From Bacteroidaceae bacterium (GTDB lineage Bacteria; Bacteroidota; Bacteroidia; Bacteroidales; Bacteroidaceae): a DNA stretch of 61,791 nucleotides. Below the pieces are notes generated by a model that saw nothing but the letters and a program-made list of their open reading frames with translations, did no database searches and was not told where the DNA came from. The translations under genes were made by a program, and so were the position numbers. Positions within the stretch are counted from its first letter, which is position 1, and each line of letters starts with the position of its first letter. Shown here piece by piece: positions 27,050 to 36,203 of this stretch. The DNA is taken from contig JAFZWK010000069.1 in assembly GCA_017617335.1 (NCBI GenBank), positions 1 through 61,791 of the forward strand. The letters are read 5' to 3'.

Positions 27050-27053
27050 AGGG

Positions 27054-27980
27054 TCACTTTGAAGTTTCATTTCTCTTCAATGCTATCATATTCCTCAGCG
27101 TATAGAAAATCTTCTTCCCTGCTATCAGCAAGGTCACTGCGGTTAGGATGGTCACGATGCCCAGAAAGATTCGCGGTGTCAGTTTCTCATGGAAAACGAA
27201 CACACCAACCACGACAGCAGTGATAGGTTCCAAGGCTCCCAGTATGGCAGCATACGTACTACCGATATGGTGGATGCTGATGGTCATCGTCACCAGGGAG
27301 ATGATAGTGGGAAAGAGAGCCAAACAGATGGCACACAACCAATGAAGCGGTTCGCGGGGTATCACCACGTCAGCACAGAAATGTAAGCGAACGATATAAA
27401 TCAGGATTCCGAAAAGCAATGCATAGAATGTTAAACGGGCTGTATCGAGATCCTTTAAGCGGGTGTGGTTCACTCCCACGATATAGAGGGCATACGAGAA
27501 ACTCGACAGCATCACCAGCACAACTCCAGTCAAGCTGATATTACTACCGTCGCTTTGCTTCCCCAGTAGACACACACCCACAAAGGTCATCACCAGTGTC
27601 AACCACGTGATGATGGATGGTTTCTCGTGAAAGAAAAGCATCATGATGACAGCCACCATAACGGGATAGAGAAACAGGATAGTACTGGCAATTCCTGCAT
27701 CCATATAGTTGTAGCTCAAGAAGAGAAAGAGGGACGAGGCAGAAAAGAGTAATCCGAAAGAGGCCAACAACGGCAAATCTTTTCGACTCACCTTTATCGG
27801 CAATCCACGAAGTTTTATCATCATGCCCAACAGCACGATGGCAAATGCATAACGGTAAAACAGCACATTGTCTACCGAATAGCCTGCAGCATAGAGAGGA
27901 AGGGCAAAGAGAGGATTTAATCCATAACTTGCCGCTGCTATGGATCCCATCGTAAAACCTTTGACCTTAGGATTCATCAT
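27054..27980 (-). CDS. EamA/DMT-family transporter
   Basis: This is a 308-residue inner-membrane protein with about ten transmembrane segments and the internal duplication of the drug/metabolite transporter superfamily (two EamA domains, the first ending near LLGKQSDG, the second starting at SLTGVVLVMLSSFSYALY). Family features include GLNPLFALPLY and the ending LGIVTILTAVTLLI. Substrates of this family range from amino acids to nucleotide sugars and cannot be predicted here. It starts with two ATG codons at 27980 and 27977 and is followed after four bases by the GH43 gene. Confidence 0.88.
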   Translation of the reverse strand: MMNPKVKGFTMGSIAAASYGLNPLFALPLYAAGYSVDNVLFYRYAFAIVLLGMMIKLRGLPIKVSRKDLPLLASFGLLFSASSLFLFLSYNYMDAGIASTILFLYPVMVAVIMMLFFHEKPSIITWLTLVMTFVGVCLLGKQSDGSNISLTGVVLVMLSSFSYALYIVGVNHTRLKDLDTARLTFYALLFGILIYIVRLHFCADVVIPREPLHWLCAICLALFPTIISLVTMTISIHHIGSTYAAILGALEPITAVVVGVFVFHEKLTPRIFLGIVTILTAVTLLIAGKKIFYTLRNMIALKRNETSK

Positions 27981-28084
27981 CTACATTCTTGAACAAATCA
28001 CATGCAAAGGTGCGCAAAGAAATCAAAAACTATTCGTATATGAACAATCTTGATAAATCCTTACGAGGAAATGTCAATGGTTAT

Positions 28085-29911
28085 TTACTTACGAACAGGA
28101 CGAATCGTCATACCATAGCAACGATTTTGAGTATTAATTATCTTCATCGCTGTTATAACTCCATCCTCTACACTTATATAAAAAGAACTTCCCTTAACAT
28201 CCTTACTGGCATTATTGGCCCAATAATATCCATTATCATACGTTGTCGTTTCATTCTTGACAATTCCAGAAATAGGAAGGAATAATGTTGGAGAACCAGA
28301 AATTCTATTGTAAAATTTTATACCATATATTGTCTTCCCATTGTACTGTCTAGATGTGTACTCCTTTCTACAGTCATTAAGCTCTGCCAATTGTCCAGAT
28401 GTCGGCATACACCATTCATCACCCCAAAGCTGAGTGGCAGCATCATCTTCTGATTGTAAAATGGTTAATCCATCTGGCATGCCTCCTCCTGCCCAAATAT
28501 CGTTAGCTTGACAATATTTCGTAAATGATGTGTTTGTTCCATTACAATGAGCATAAGTAGACCAATTATATGTGGTCTTAGGCTCCGTCTCTCCCCAAGC
28601 GAAGTAATAGCCCATATCAGCAGGATCCTCCGCACCAAGATTACACGTAGCCCAAAGGGTTCCGCTCGTCAATCCTAAATCCACATATTTATGCTCAACA
28701 GGTACTGTTACTTCACATGTCGCAGATACACCACTATCATCTGTTGCTGTACAGGTGATGATTGCAGTTCCAGCTGCAACTGCTGTCACAACTCCATCTT
28801 CCACGGTAGCAACAGCCTCCGCACTACTGCTCCAAGTCACCTCCTTGTTGCTTGCATACTCGGGAGTCACCGTAGCTTCTATTGTTTGGGTATTACCGGT
28901 TTTCAATTTAATCGATGACTGCGAAAGAGTAATTCCCATGACCAATATCACTTTCGGGCTTACCGTCACTTCACACGTTGCATTAACCCTACTACCATCT
29001 GTTGAAGCACAGGTAATGGTTGCCGTTCCGGGTGCAACTGCTGTCACGACTCCATTCTCCACGGTAGCAACAGCCTCAGCATTACTGCTCCACGTAACCT
29101 CCTTATTGCTTGCATCCTCGGGAAGCACTGAAAATTCTATCGTTTCGGTATTATTTACTTCCAAATCAAGTGAAGATGGTGAAAGGGTAATCTCCGTAAT
29201 CAATGTCTGTTGAGTTATCGTCACTTCACACGATGCAGTTACTTCACTGCCATCGGTTGCAGCACAGGTGATGGTGACCATTCCTGGTGCAATAGCCGTA
29301 ATCACGCCATTCTCAACGGTAGCAAGAGCCTCATCACTACTGCTCCAAATCACTATTTGACGAGCATCTTCTGGAGTCACCGTTGCCATTATGGGTTCGG
29401 AAACATTGCCAGCTTTGAGTTCAAGCGTGGTTTGTGACAAGGTAATGCTCTCAACCTTCACCTTATTTGACAAAAGATACTCCACAAAATCCCCTACTTT
29501 ATTGTCAAAAATGCGTATTTGTGAATCAGACATTTTCTCGACATACAACATGACTTCCGTTTTTCCACTATCTTTATCAGAAAGAATCAACTTCTGCAAG
29601 TTAGGATAATACTGATAAGAATATTTCTTGGCATTGTAAGTGGCTTCCGTTTCGTCAAAAATGACAATACTTTCATTGTCAGACGTTTCCCATGTACCAT
29701 ACAATCCTGTGTTATCAATCTCGAACATGCCAATACCCGGATTTTCAATGGGTATAGGGGCTTGTCTCCCCATAACCATATCCACCAAAGTCGTCACATC
29801 TTCTACAGTCAAATCACCATCGTCATTCATGTCGCCCTTCAGCAATTGTTGGGCATTCATTGAGGTAACTGTGCAAAAGAGCACCATCAAAGAAAGTATT
29901 ATCTTCTTCAT
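28085..29911 (-). CDS. BIG2/FISUMP surface protein with dockerin-like start
   Basis: This is a 608-residue exported protein. After the signal peptide comes a calcium-loop motif of dockerin type (GDMNDDGDLTVEDVTTLVD). A strand-rich region follows, then three bacterial Ig-like (BIG2) domains in tandem, recognised by ITLS...TLEL, VTWSSNAEAVATVENG and CEVTV repeats, roughly residues 155-400. The C-terminal 200 residues are a FISUMP-type domain (YVDLGLTSGTLWATCNLG, WGETEPK, CMPTSGQLAELNDC, SGIVKNETTTYDNGYYW). There is no catalytic signature. A role as adhesin or scaffolded surface protein is likely. The near-identical BIG2 repeats could recombine or collapse in assembly. Confidence 0.88.
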   Translation of the reverse strand: MKKIILSLMVLFCTVTSMNAQQLLKGDMNDDGDLTVEDVTTLVDMVMGRQAPIPIENPGIGMFEIDNTGLYGTWETSDNESIVIFDETEATYNAKKYSYQYYPNLQKLILSDKDSGKTEVMLYVEKMSDSQIRIFDNKVGDFVEYLLSNKVKVESITLSQTTLELKAGNVSEPIMATVTPEDARQIVIWSSSDEALATVENGVITAIAPGMVTITCAATDGSEVTASCEVTITQQTLITEITLSPSSLDLEVNNTETIEFSVLPEDASNKEVTWSSNAEAVATVENGVVTAVAPGTATITCASTDGSRVNATCEVTVSPKVILVMGITLSQSSIKLKTGNTQTIEATVTPEYASNKEVTWSSSAEAVATVEDGVVTAVAAGTAIITCTATDDSGVSATCEVTVPVEHKYVDLGLTSGTLWATCNLGAEDPADMGYYFAWGETEPKTTYNWSTYAHCNGTNTSFTKYCQANDIWAGGGMPDGLTILQSEDDAATQLWGDEWCMPTSGQLAELNDCRKEYTSRQYNGKTIYGIKFYNRISGSPTLFLPISGIVKNETTTYDNGYYWANNASKDVKGSSFYISVEDGVITAMKIINTQNRCYGMTIRPVRK

Positions 29912-29954
29912 CTTATTTAGTTAAATTATTTGTCTAAATTGTTCAATTTGGGGT

Positions 29955-29962
29955 CAAAGATA
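29955..29962 (-). promoter_or_regulatory. -7 box for the BIG2/FISUMP gene
   Basis: The minus strand reads TATCTTTG, matching TAnnTTTG, 44 bases upstream of the ATG at 29911. Confidence 0.7.
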
Positions 29963-30050
29963 AGGAGAATTTTCTGAATGACAAAGGATTACGCATGCTT
30001 TTTTCGTTTAGAAGGCCTATGGCATCGAATTCAAAAAGACTAACGATTAT

Positions 30051-30081
30051 TTTGTAGTCTCAGAATCAATGCGTAAATTTG
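30051..30081 (+). promoter_or_regulatory. promoter of the GH2-GH127 operon
   Basis: TTTG at 30051 and TAAATTTG at 30074-30081 are 19 bases apart, a very good match to the Bacteroidetes consensus. The best start codon (30087) is only about six bases beyond the -7 box, which would give an almost leaderless mRNA. Confidence 0.65.
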
Positions 30082-30086
30082 TAACC

Positions 30087-32933
30087 ATGATACGCAAAGT
30101 TACATTCATCCTACTAACATGGATGTCCATTCTATATCTGGGAGCCCAACAAACTTTTGACTTGAGTGGAGAATGGGATTTTAGGACGGATGAACAAATG
30201 GTAGACAAGATTCTTTTGCCTGGCTCAATGCCAGAACGGGGGAAAGGAGACATGCCCAGTGTGGAGACGCATTGGACAGCCTCGCTCTATGATAGCAGTT
30301 ATTTCCACAATCCTTACATGGAGAAATACCGCAGGCAGGAGAACTTCAAGATCCCTTTTTTTCTAACCCCTGCCCGTCACTACATCGGAACGGCTTGGTA
30401 CCATCGGAAAGTGACTCTTATCAACCTCAGCGAGAAGATGCGTTACACCGTGTTGCTGGAACGTCCGCACATCACGGTGACACTATGGATGAATGGAAAG
30501 GAAGTGGGCAGGCGAAACTCTCTCTCTGCTCCCGATGAATGGGATGTAACCCGTTTCGTTCAAGAAGGAGACAATGACATTACCCTGCGGATTGAGAACA
30601 GGATAGAAGACGTGGGGGTAGGCCCCGACAGTCATTCTGTGACCGACCAAACACAAGGCAACTGGAACGGTGTGGTGGGACGAATGGAACTGAGGGAACA
30701 GCCCCGCATCTACATGGAGAACATCCGTGTTCTGCCCGATGTGGCGACTCGTTCTGCCCAGGCAGAGATCTGCATCCGGGTATTTCCTGATGAATCCATG
30801 GAGAAGAAACTGAAGAAAGGAATCAGTGTGGAATATACCTTCAGTGGAACAGAGGGAATTGGGAACAGAGGGACACAAACCATTCACGGGGACTCTACCA
30901 TACTGACTGTTCCCGTCGAAGGACTGGGAGAGAAGACACATCTATGGGACGAGTTCGACCCCTTCGTATACCAGTTGACCGCAACCCTGAAGAGTCGTTA
31001 TGGCACGGATACCTTCACTACCCAGTTCGGCATGAGAGAATTCCATACCGATGGACGCATGTTCAGCATCAACGGAAGACGCACGATGCTTCGTGGCACC
31101 GTGGAAAACTGCGACTTCCCTCTGACTGGTTATCCCCCCATGGATGTAGAGAGTTGGGAACGTATCTTCCGCCAGTGCAAGGCCTATGGATTGAACCACA
31201 TGCGGTTCCACTCTTACTGCCCCCCCGAGGCTGCTTTCGTGGCAGCAGACCGATTGGGATTCTACCTTCAACCGGAAGGTCCCTCATGGACCAACCACGG
31301 CGTAAGGCTCGGAGTCGGACAGGTAATAGACACGTTCCTCATGGACGAGACCAAGCGGATGGTGGAACAGTATGGCAACCATCCCTCCTTTTGTATGCTG
31401 TCATCTGGCAATGAACCTGCCGGAAACTGGGTTCCATGGGTAAGCAGGTTCGTGAATTACTGGAAAAAGACAGATAACCGAAGAGTCTACACGGGAGCTA
31501 GTGTGGGAGGCAGTTGGGCTTGGCAACCACAGAATGAATATCATGTGAAGGCGGGCGTGAGGGGATTGGACGAATGGCGACGCCAAGCGCCTGAATCCAC
31601 CTATGATTTCCGTGCCAAACTGGATACCGTACGTCAACCTTTCGTTTGCCACGAGGCAGGACAATGGTGTGCCTTCCCTGATTTGGAGGAAACCCGTCAG
31701 TACACAGGTGTTTATAAAGCCACCAACTTCGAGATTTTCCGCCAATTACTTAATAATCACGGGATGGCAGAGATGAGCCAACGGTTCCTCATGGCGAGCG
31801 GGAAACTGCAAGTGCTGTGCTACAAACACGAGATGGAACGTATCCTCAGGACGCCCGATTATGCTGGCTACCAACTGTTGGCACTTAACGACTATTCTGG
31901 TCAGGGAACCGCCCTCGTGGGACCCCTGAATGTCTTTTTCCGAGAGAAAGGGTATGTGACGGCGGAAGAATGGCGCGAATTCTGCAGCCCCATCACCCTC
32001 TTGTGTCGTCTACCGAAATTCACCTACTGGAACGACGAGGCCATCTCGGGAACCTTGGAAGTAAGCAACTTCGGACGAGGCGAGATAGAGCATCAAAAGG
32101 TAGTGCTTTCCTTATTGGATGGCGAGAAGGAAATTGGGCAGATAGAGGCAGTGACCTCTTCTTTCAGCATCCCCCTGAACGATATCAAGGAACCCAGGAA
32201 ACTGACTCTCCGTGCCACCCTGACGGGACAAAGCGCTGGCGAGAACGTAACGAGTACTAACCACTGGAACGTATGGGTTTATCCCAGGAAGAATGCTGCG
32301 AAGGCAAAGGAAACGCCCGAAGACATCTTTGTCTGCAAGCGACTGGACGAGAAAGCCATCCACGTATTGAACCAGGGAGGACGGGTGCTTGTGGAAGCTG
32401 CGGGACAGGTAACGTACGGTCAAGGCATCATCCAGCATTTCCTGCCTGTCTTTTGGAACACCAGCTGGTTCAAGATGAGACCGCCTCATACCACAGGAAT
32501 CTACGTCTGGAACGATCACCCCGTCTTCGACCTCTTCCCCACGGATTATTATAGCGACATGCAGTGGTGGGAACTGGTGAACAACCAGCAAGTAATGCTT
32601 TTCGACCGCTTTCCGCAAGACTTCCAACCCCTGGCGCAAAGCATCGACACCTGGTTTCTGAGCCGAAAGATAGGAATGCTCTTCGAGGCCAATGTTGCAG
32701 GAGGACGTATGATAATGACTACGCTGCCATTGGAACAGGAGAATTACGAGGAGCATCCCGTAATCGCACAAATGAAAGAATCCATTCTAAACTACATGTT
32801 GAGTGAACGTTTCCAACCGAAATACACCCTGAATGTAAGCCTCATCCAGGAACTCTTCGAACGTGAAACACCTCCCGTGAACATGTTCACCAAGGACATG
32901 CCTGACGAGTTGAAAAAGAAACAGAAAAACTAA
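30087..32933 (+). CDS. GH2-family glycosidase
   Basis: This is a 948-residue exported GH2-type enzyme. After the signal peptide (MIRKVTFILLTWMSILYLGAQ) comes the sugar-binding jelly roll (GTAWYHRKVTL, LLERPHITVTLWMNGKEVG), an Ig-like domain and the TIM barrel. The acid/base is E443 in SSGNEPAGN and the nucleophile candidate is E523 in CHEAGQW. The C-terminal 250 residues include a Rossmann-like part (VLNQGGRVLVEAAGQV). An in-frame ATG at 30069 exists but lies inside the promoter. It sits 18 bases ahead of GH127, so a beta-galactosidase, galacturonidase or arabinosidase role in pectin or glycoprotein side chains is plausible; the exact substrate is not visible. Confidence 0.85.
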   Translation: MIRKVTFILLTWMSILYLGAQQTFDLSGEWDFRTDEQMVDKILLPGSMPERGKGDMPSVETHWTASLYDSSYFHNPYMEKYRRQENFKIPFFLTPARHYIGTAWYHRKVTLINLSEKMRYTVLLERPHITVTLWMNGKEVGRRNSLSAPDEWDVTRFVQEGDNDITLRIENRIEDVGVGPDSHSVTDQTQGNWNGVVGRMELREQPRIYMENIRVLPDVATRSAQAEICIRVFPDESMEKKLKKGISVEYTFSGTEGIGNRGTQTIHGDSTILTVPVEGLGEKTHLWDEFDPFVYQLTATLKSRYGTDTFTTQFGMREFHTDGRMFSINGRRTMLRGTVENCDFPLTGYPPMDVESWERIFRQCKAYGLNHMRFHSYCPPEAAFVAADRLGFYLQPEGPSWTNHGVRLGVGQVIDTFLMDETKRMVEQYGNHPSFCMLSSGNEPAGNWVPWVSRFVNYWKKTDNRRVYTGASVGGSWAWQPQNEYHVKAGVRGLDEWRRQAPESTYDFRAKLDTVRQPFVCHEAGQWCAFPDLEETRQYTGVYKATNFEIFRQLLNNHGMAEMSQRFLMASGKLQVLCYKHEMERILRTPDYAGYQLLALNDYSGQGTALVGPLNVFFREKGYVTAEEWREFCSPITLLCRLPKFTYWNDEAISGTLEVSNFGRGEIEHQKVVLSLLDGEKEIGQIEAVTSSFSIPLNDIKEPRKLTLRATLTGQSAGENVTSTNHWNVWVYPRKNAAKAKETPEDIFVCKRLDEKAIHVLNQGGRVLVEAAGQVTYGQGIIQHFLPVFWNTSWFKMRPPHTTGIYVWNDHPVFDLFPTDYYSDMQWWELVNNQQVMLFDRFPQDFQPLAQSIDTWFLSRKIGMLFEANVAGGRMIMTTLPLEQENYEEHPVIAQMKESILNYMLSERFQPKYTLNVSLIQELFERETPPVNMFTKDMPDELKKKQKN

Positions 32934-32951
32934 CTTAAAACAAATATACAC

Positions 32952-35453
32952 ATGAAACGATTCACGATTTTATCCTTAGTACTTGCTTCCTTCTTTGGAC
33001 TTTTTGCCCAGACAAAGAGTGGAGGATATCCTGTCAACCCCATTCCTTTCACCAGTGTGACCATCACGCCCAACACCTTTTGGGGGCAACGTTTGGAAGC
33101 CAGCCGTGAGGTAACGGTTCCTCTCGCTTTCTCGAAATGCGAGGAAACAGGAAGATACCACAATTTCGAGATTGCAGCCCAACAACTGCAAGGTGTCAAT
33201 ACCGACACGGTGAAAGTAGGTGGATTTCCCTTCGACGATACAGATGTCTACAAGACTATAGAAGGTTGCTCCTATCTCCTGCAGACCTATCCCAAATTGA
33301 AGCTTGCCATTCATCGTCAAAATCGTATCGATATGGTGCCTGCACAGGAATACATGGATTCCGTTCTGAAGATTGTGGCAACAGCCCAAGAGCAGGACGG
33401 CTATCTTTATACCGCTCGCACCATGAACCCTAAGCATCCACACAATTGGTCAGGTAGCAAACGATGGGAGACCGTGGAACAAGGCAGTCATGAATTCTAT
33501 AACTTGGGACACATGGCAGAAGGTGCCATTGCTCATTACCAAGCTACTGGAAAAAAAACTTTCCTCAACATAGCCCGCAAATATGCTGACTGTATTATCC
33601 GTGAGATAGGGGATGGTCCCAACCAACAGGTTAAGGTACCTGGACATCAGATTGCAGAGATGGCATTGGCAAAAATGTATCTGGTTACTGGAGAAAAGAA
33701 GTATCTTGATCAGGCAAAATTCTTTTTAGACAAGCGAGGAAAAACAGATCGGAGAGATTCCTATGACCAAACCCATGTACCCGTAACGGAACAAAGTGAA
33801 GCCGTGGGACATGCCGTTCGTGCTACCTACATGTATGCTGGCATGGCAGATGTGGCTGCCCTGACGGGCGATACGGCTTACATCCATGCCATCGACCGCA
33901 TTTGGGACAACATCGTAGGCAAGAAATACTACATCACAGGCGGAATCGGAGCTACTTCGAATGGTGAAGCTTTCGGCAAGAACTACGAGTTGCCCAATAT
34001 GTCGGCCTATTGCGAGACCTGTGCAGCCATTGGAAATGTCTATGTCAACTACCGTCTCTTCCTGTTGCATGGCGAGAGCAAATACTACGATGTGTTGGAG
34101 CGGACACTCTACAACGGGTTGATTGCAGGTGTCAGTCTGGATGGTGGAGCCTTCTACTATCCTAATCCACTGGAATCCATGGGGCAGCATAAACGTCAAC
34201 CTTGGTTTGGATGTGCCTGTTGTCCCAGCAACATCTGTCGATTCATCCCTTCGTTGCCAGGCTATATCTATCAAACCTCAACCAGCGAAGGCAAGCAAAA
34301 CGTCTATGTGAACCTTTACATGGGTAACACAGCTTGCATTGCACTGCCTCAGAATGGTAAAAGAATCACTTTAGAGCAAGAAACCAATTATCCTTGGGAT
34401 GGCGACATCACACTCAATCTGAAGAAGGGAAGTGGAGAGTTTGCCTTGAACATCCGTATCCCGGGATGGGTTCGCAATCAAGTGGTGCCCAGTGACCTGT
34501 ATCGTTATACCGATTTGAAACGTCTGGATTATGCCATCTCGCTGAATGGAGAACAAGTGAATAGTGAAATCAATCCACAAGGATATGTGCAGATCAACCG
34601 CAAGTGGAAGAAAGGTGACCAGGTAAAAATCCACTTCGACATGGAACCACGAACTGTGAAGGCCAACGAGAACGTGATAGCCGACAAGGGACGCATCTGT
34701 GTGGAACGAGGTCCACTGGTCTATTGTGCCGAGTTCCCTGACAACGAGGGATTCAACATCCGGTCTATACTGATGAATCAGCATCCTCAGTTTACCGTTC
34801 ATGACAAGAACATCGAGGTAAAAACCGATATAAAGAATGCCAGTTATGGGGTGAAAGCCTTGGCAACAAAAGCCCAAACCATCGGATTTGGAGAGAATGG
34901 GGCACTGGAAACTAAAGACGTGGAGTTGACTCTCATTCCCTATTATGCCTGGAATCATCGAGGGGCAGGAAACATGATGGTGTGGTTGCCTCAAGACTTG
35001 AATGCCACTACGCCAGCCAAACCTGCAACATTGGCAAGCAGAAGCAAGATTGATGCCAGCACAGTCACCTCTTCGCTGAATTCCATCAACGACCGTTTGG
35101 TTCCTGCGGACGAAAACGACCGCTCGGTTCCCTACTATCATTGGTGGCCCAAAAAGGGCGGTACAGAATGGTTGACCTACACCTTCCCCAAGGAGAACAA
35201 AGTAGAGAGTTGTACGGTATATTGGTATGACGACAAACCTTGGGGCGGTTGTCGATACCCCAAGGACTGGAAAATCTATTATCAGAATGCTCAGGGAGGA
35301 TGGAGTCCCGTGGAGGGAGCCAATCAATATGGAACTCAAAAAGGTGTAGGAAACACAGTCCTGTTCAATCCTGTCAAGACAAAGGCCCTGAAACTGGAAG
35401 TAACCCTACCTGATGACGATTCCGCAGGAATCTTTGAATGGGAGGTGAATTAG
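32952..35453 (+). CDS. GH127 beta-L-arabinofuranosidase family protein
   Basis: This 833-residue exported enzyme (signal peptide ends GLFAQ) has the GH127/DUF1680 alpha/alpha-barrel. The zinc and catalytic cluster is intact: E355 and C357 in YCETCAAIG, and C421, C423 and C424 in GCACCPSN, corresponding to the Glu/three-Cys site of HypBA1-type enzymes, where a cysteine is the nucleophile. FYYPNPLES is also typical. The last 130 residues (WLTYTFPKENKVESCTVYW, KDWKIYYQ) form an F5/8-type carbohydrate-binding module. It is second in an operon with GH2. It would release beta-L-arabinofuranose, or a related sugar as in rhamnogalacturonan-II; the substrate is inferred. Confidence 0.92.
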   Translation: MKRFTILSLVLASFFGLFAQTKSGGYPVNPIPFTSVTITPNTFWGQRLEASREVTVPLAFSKCEETGRYHNFEIAAQQLQGVNTDTVKVGGFPFDDTDVYKTIEGCSYLLQTYPKLKLAIHRQNRIDMVPAQEYMDSVLKIVATAQEQDGYLYTARTMNPKHPHNWSGSKRWETVEQGSHEFYNLGHMAEGAIAHYQATGKKTFLNIARKYADCIIREIGDGPNQQVKVPGHQIAEMALAKMYLVTGEKKYLDQAKFFLDKRGKTDRRDSYDQTHVPVTEQSEAVGHAVRATYMYAGMADVAALTGDTAYIHAIDRIWDNIVGKKYYITGGIGATSNGEAFGKNYELPNMSAYCETCAAIGNVYVNYRLFLLHGESKYYDVLERTLYNGLIAGVSLDGGAFYYPNPLESMGQHKRQPWFGCACCPSNICRFIPSLPGYIYQTSTSEGKQNVYVNLYMGNTACIALPQNGKRITLEQETNYPWDGDITLNLKKGSGEFALNIRIPGWVRNQVVPSDLYRYTDLKRLDYAISLNGEQVNSEINPQGYVQINRKWKKGDQVKIHFDMEPRTVKANENVIADKGRICVERGPLVYCAEFPDNEGFNIRSILMNQHPQFTVHDKNIEVKTDIKNASYGVKALATKAQTIGFGENGALETKDVELTLIPYYAWNHRGAGNMMVWLPQDLNATTPAKPATLASRSKIDASTVTSSLNSINDRLVPADENDRSVPYYHWWPKKGGTEWLTYTFPKENKVESCTVYWYDDKPWGGCRYPKDWKIYYQNAQGGWSPVEGANQYGTQKGVGNTVLFNPVKTKALKLEVTLPDDDSAGIFEWEVN

Positions 35454-35469
35454 AACTAAAAGCTAGAAA

Positions 35470-36180
35470 CTATTCCAGCAATTTCCTTACCTGATCCTCC
35501 GTTGCCTCAGGCAAGACTGAAAAGAGATGTCGGACGATACGCTCCAAGGATTGCTGGGGGGTACGACCTTCTACACATTGGGGAACATCTATCTCGTACA
35601 TCGCCTCGGGAGTGCAATAGCGAGCCACACCCCAACCATATCTCTCCCCTTTCTTGCTGAAAAGATATTCAAAGTCAGCAATACAAACCCACGTACCCAT
35701 CTGGAGTTCATTGATGAGCTTATCGAAATCAGCTCCGTTATGCTTGTTTACGATGGGTTCCAAAGGATTGTCAGGATTGAACTTCGTGCGCTTGCGAGCC
35801 AACGAATAACCGCTCTTGGCTTTCAATTCCTTGGATAAGGCAGACTCGCATCCCCGCAACACCTCCAGAATATGACGAGGTTCCTCACCCAACTTCTTTA
35901 GAGGGAATTTCGAGCGGCGCCAGTTCATGAAATCAGGAAACCATTCCAAAGAAACAAAACCGGCTTTCTTCTCGAAAAACTTTCCGTAAGCGCTTTCCCA
36001 ATTTCCAATGACGGGACCCTTCCATTCCCAAGGTCCTGGATGCTCATCGTTGAACCAAAGTTCCTCGGGGGTATGTTCCTCAATGGAAAATCCTTCAATG
36101 CGATTGGAGAAGAAAGGCAGGAATCCGAGTTCACGAATCCATCGTTCCAGCACCTCCTGGGATGTTATCAAACCATGCAT
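35470..36180 (-). CDS. unknown cytosolic protein, possibly AlkZ-related
   Basis: This is a 236-residue protein without signal peptide. It contains many aromatic and charged residues (GFLPFFSNRIEGFSIEEH, HPGPWEWKGPVIG, VSLEWFPDFMNWRR, RYGWGVARYCTPEAMY). The pattern recalls proteins annotated as AlkZ-related (winged-helix DNA-glycosylase relatives), but I cannot confirm this. The ATG at 36180 is chosen: the frame extends upstream to 36315 on a non-ATG start but would overlap the GH3 gene. It begins 23 bases after the GH3 stop and is probably co-transcribed with it; the functional link is not obvious. Confidence 0.7.
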   Translation of the reverse strand: MHGLITSQEVLERWIRELGFLPFFSNRIEGFSIEEHTPEELWFNDEHPGPWEWKGPVIGNWESAYGKFFEKKAGFVSLEWFPDFMNWRRSKFPLKKLGEEPRHILEVLRGCESALSKELKAKSGYSLARKRTKFNPDNPLEPIVNKHNGADFDKLINELQMGTWVCIADFEYLFSKKGERYGWGVARYCTPEAMYEIDVPQCVEGRTPQQSLERIVRHLFSVLPEATEDQVRKLLE

Positions 36181-36203
36181 CCTGCTCTGTAAATGTGAGC
36201 AAA

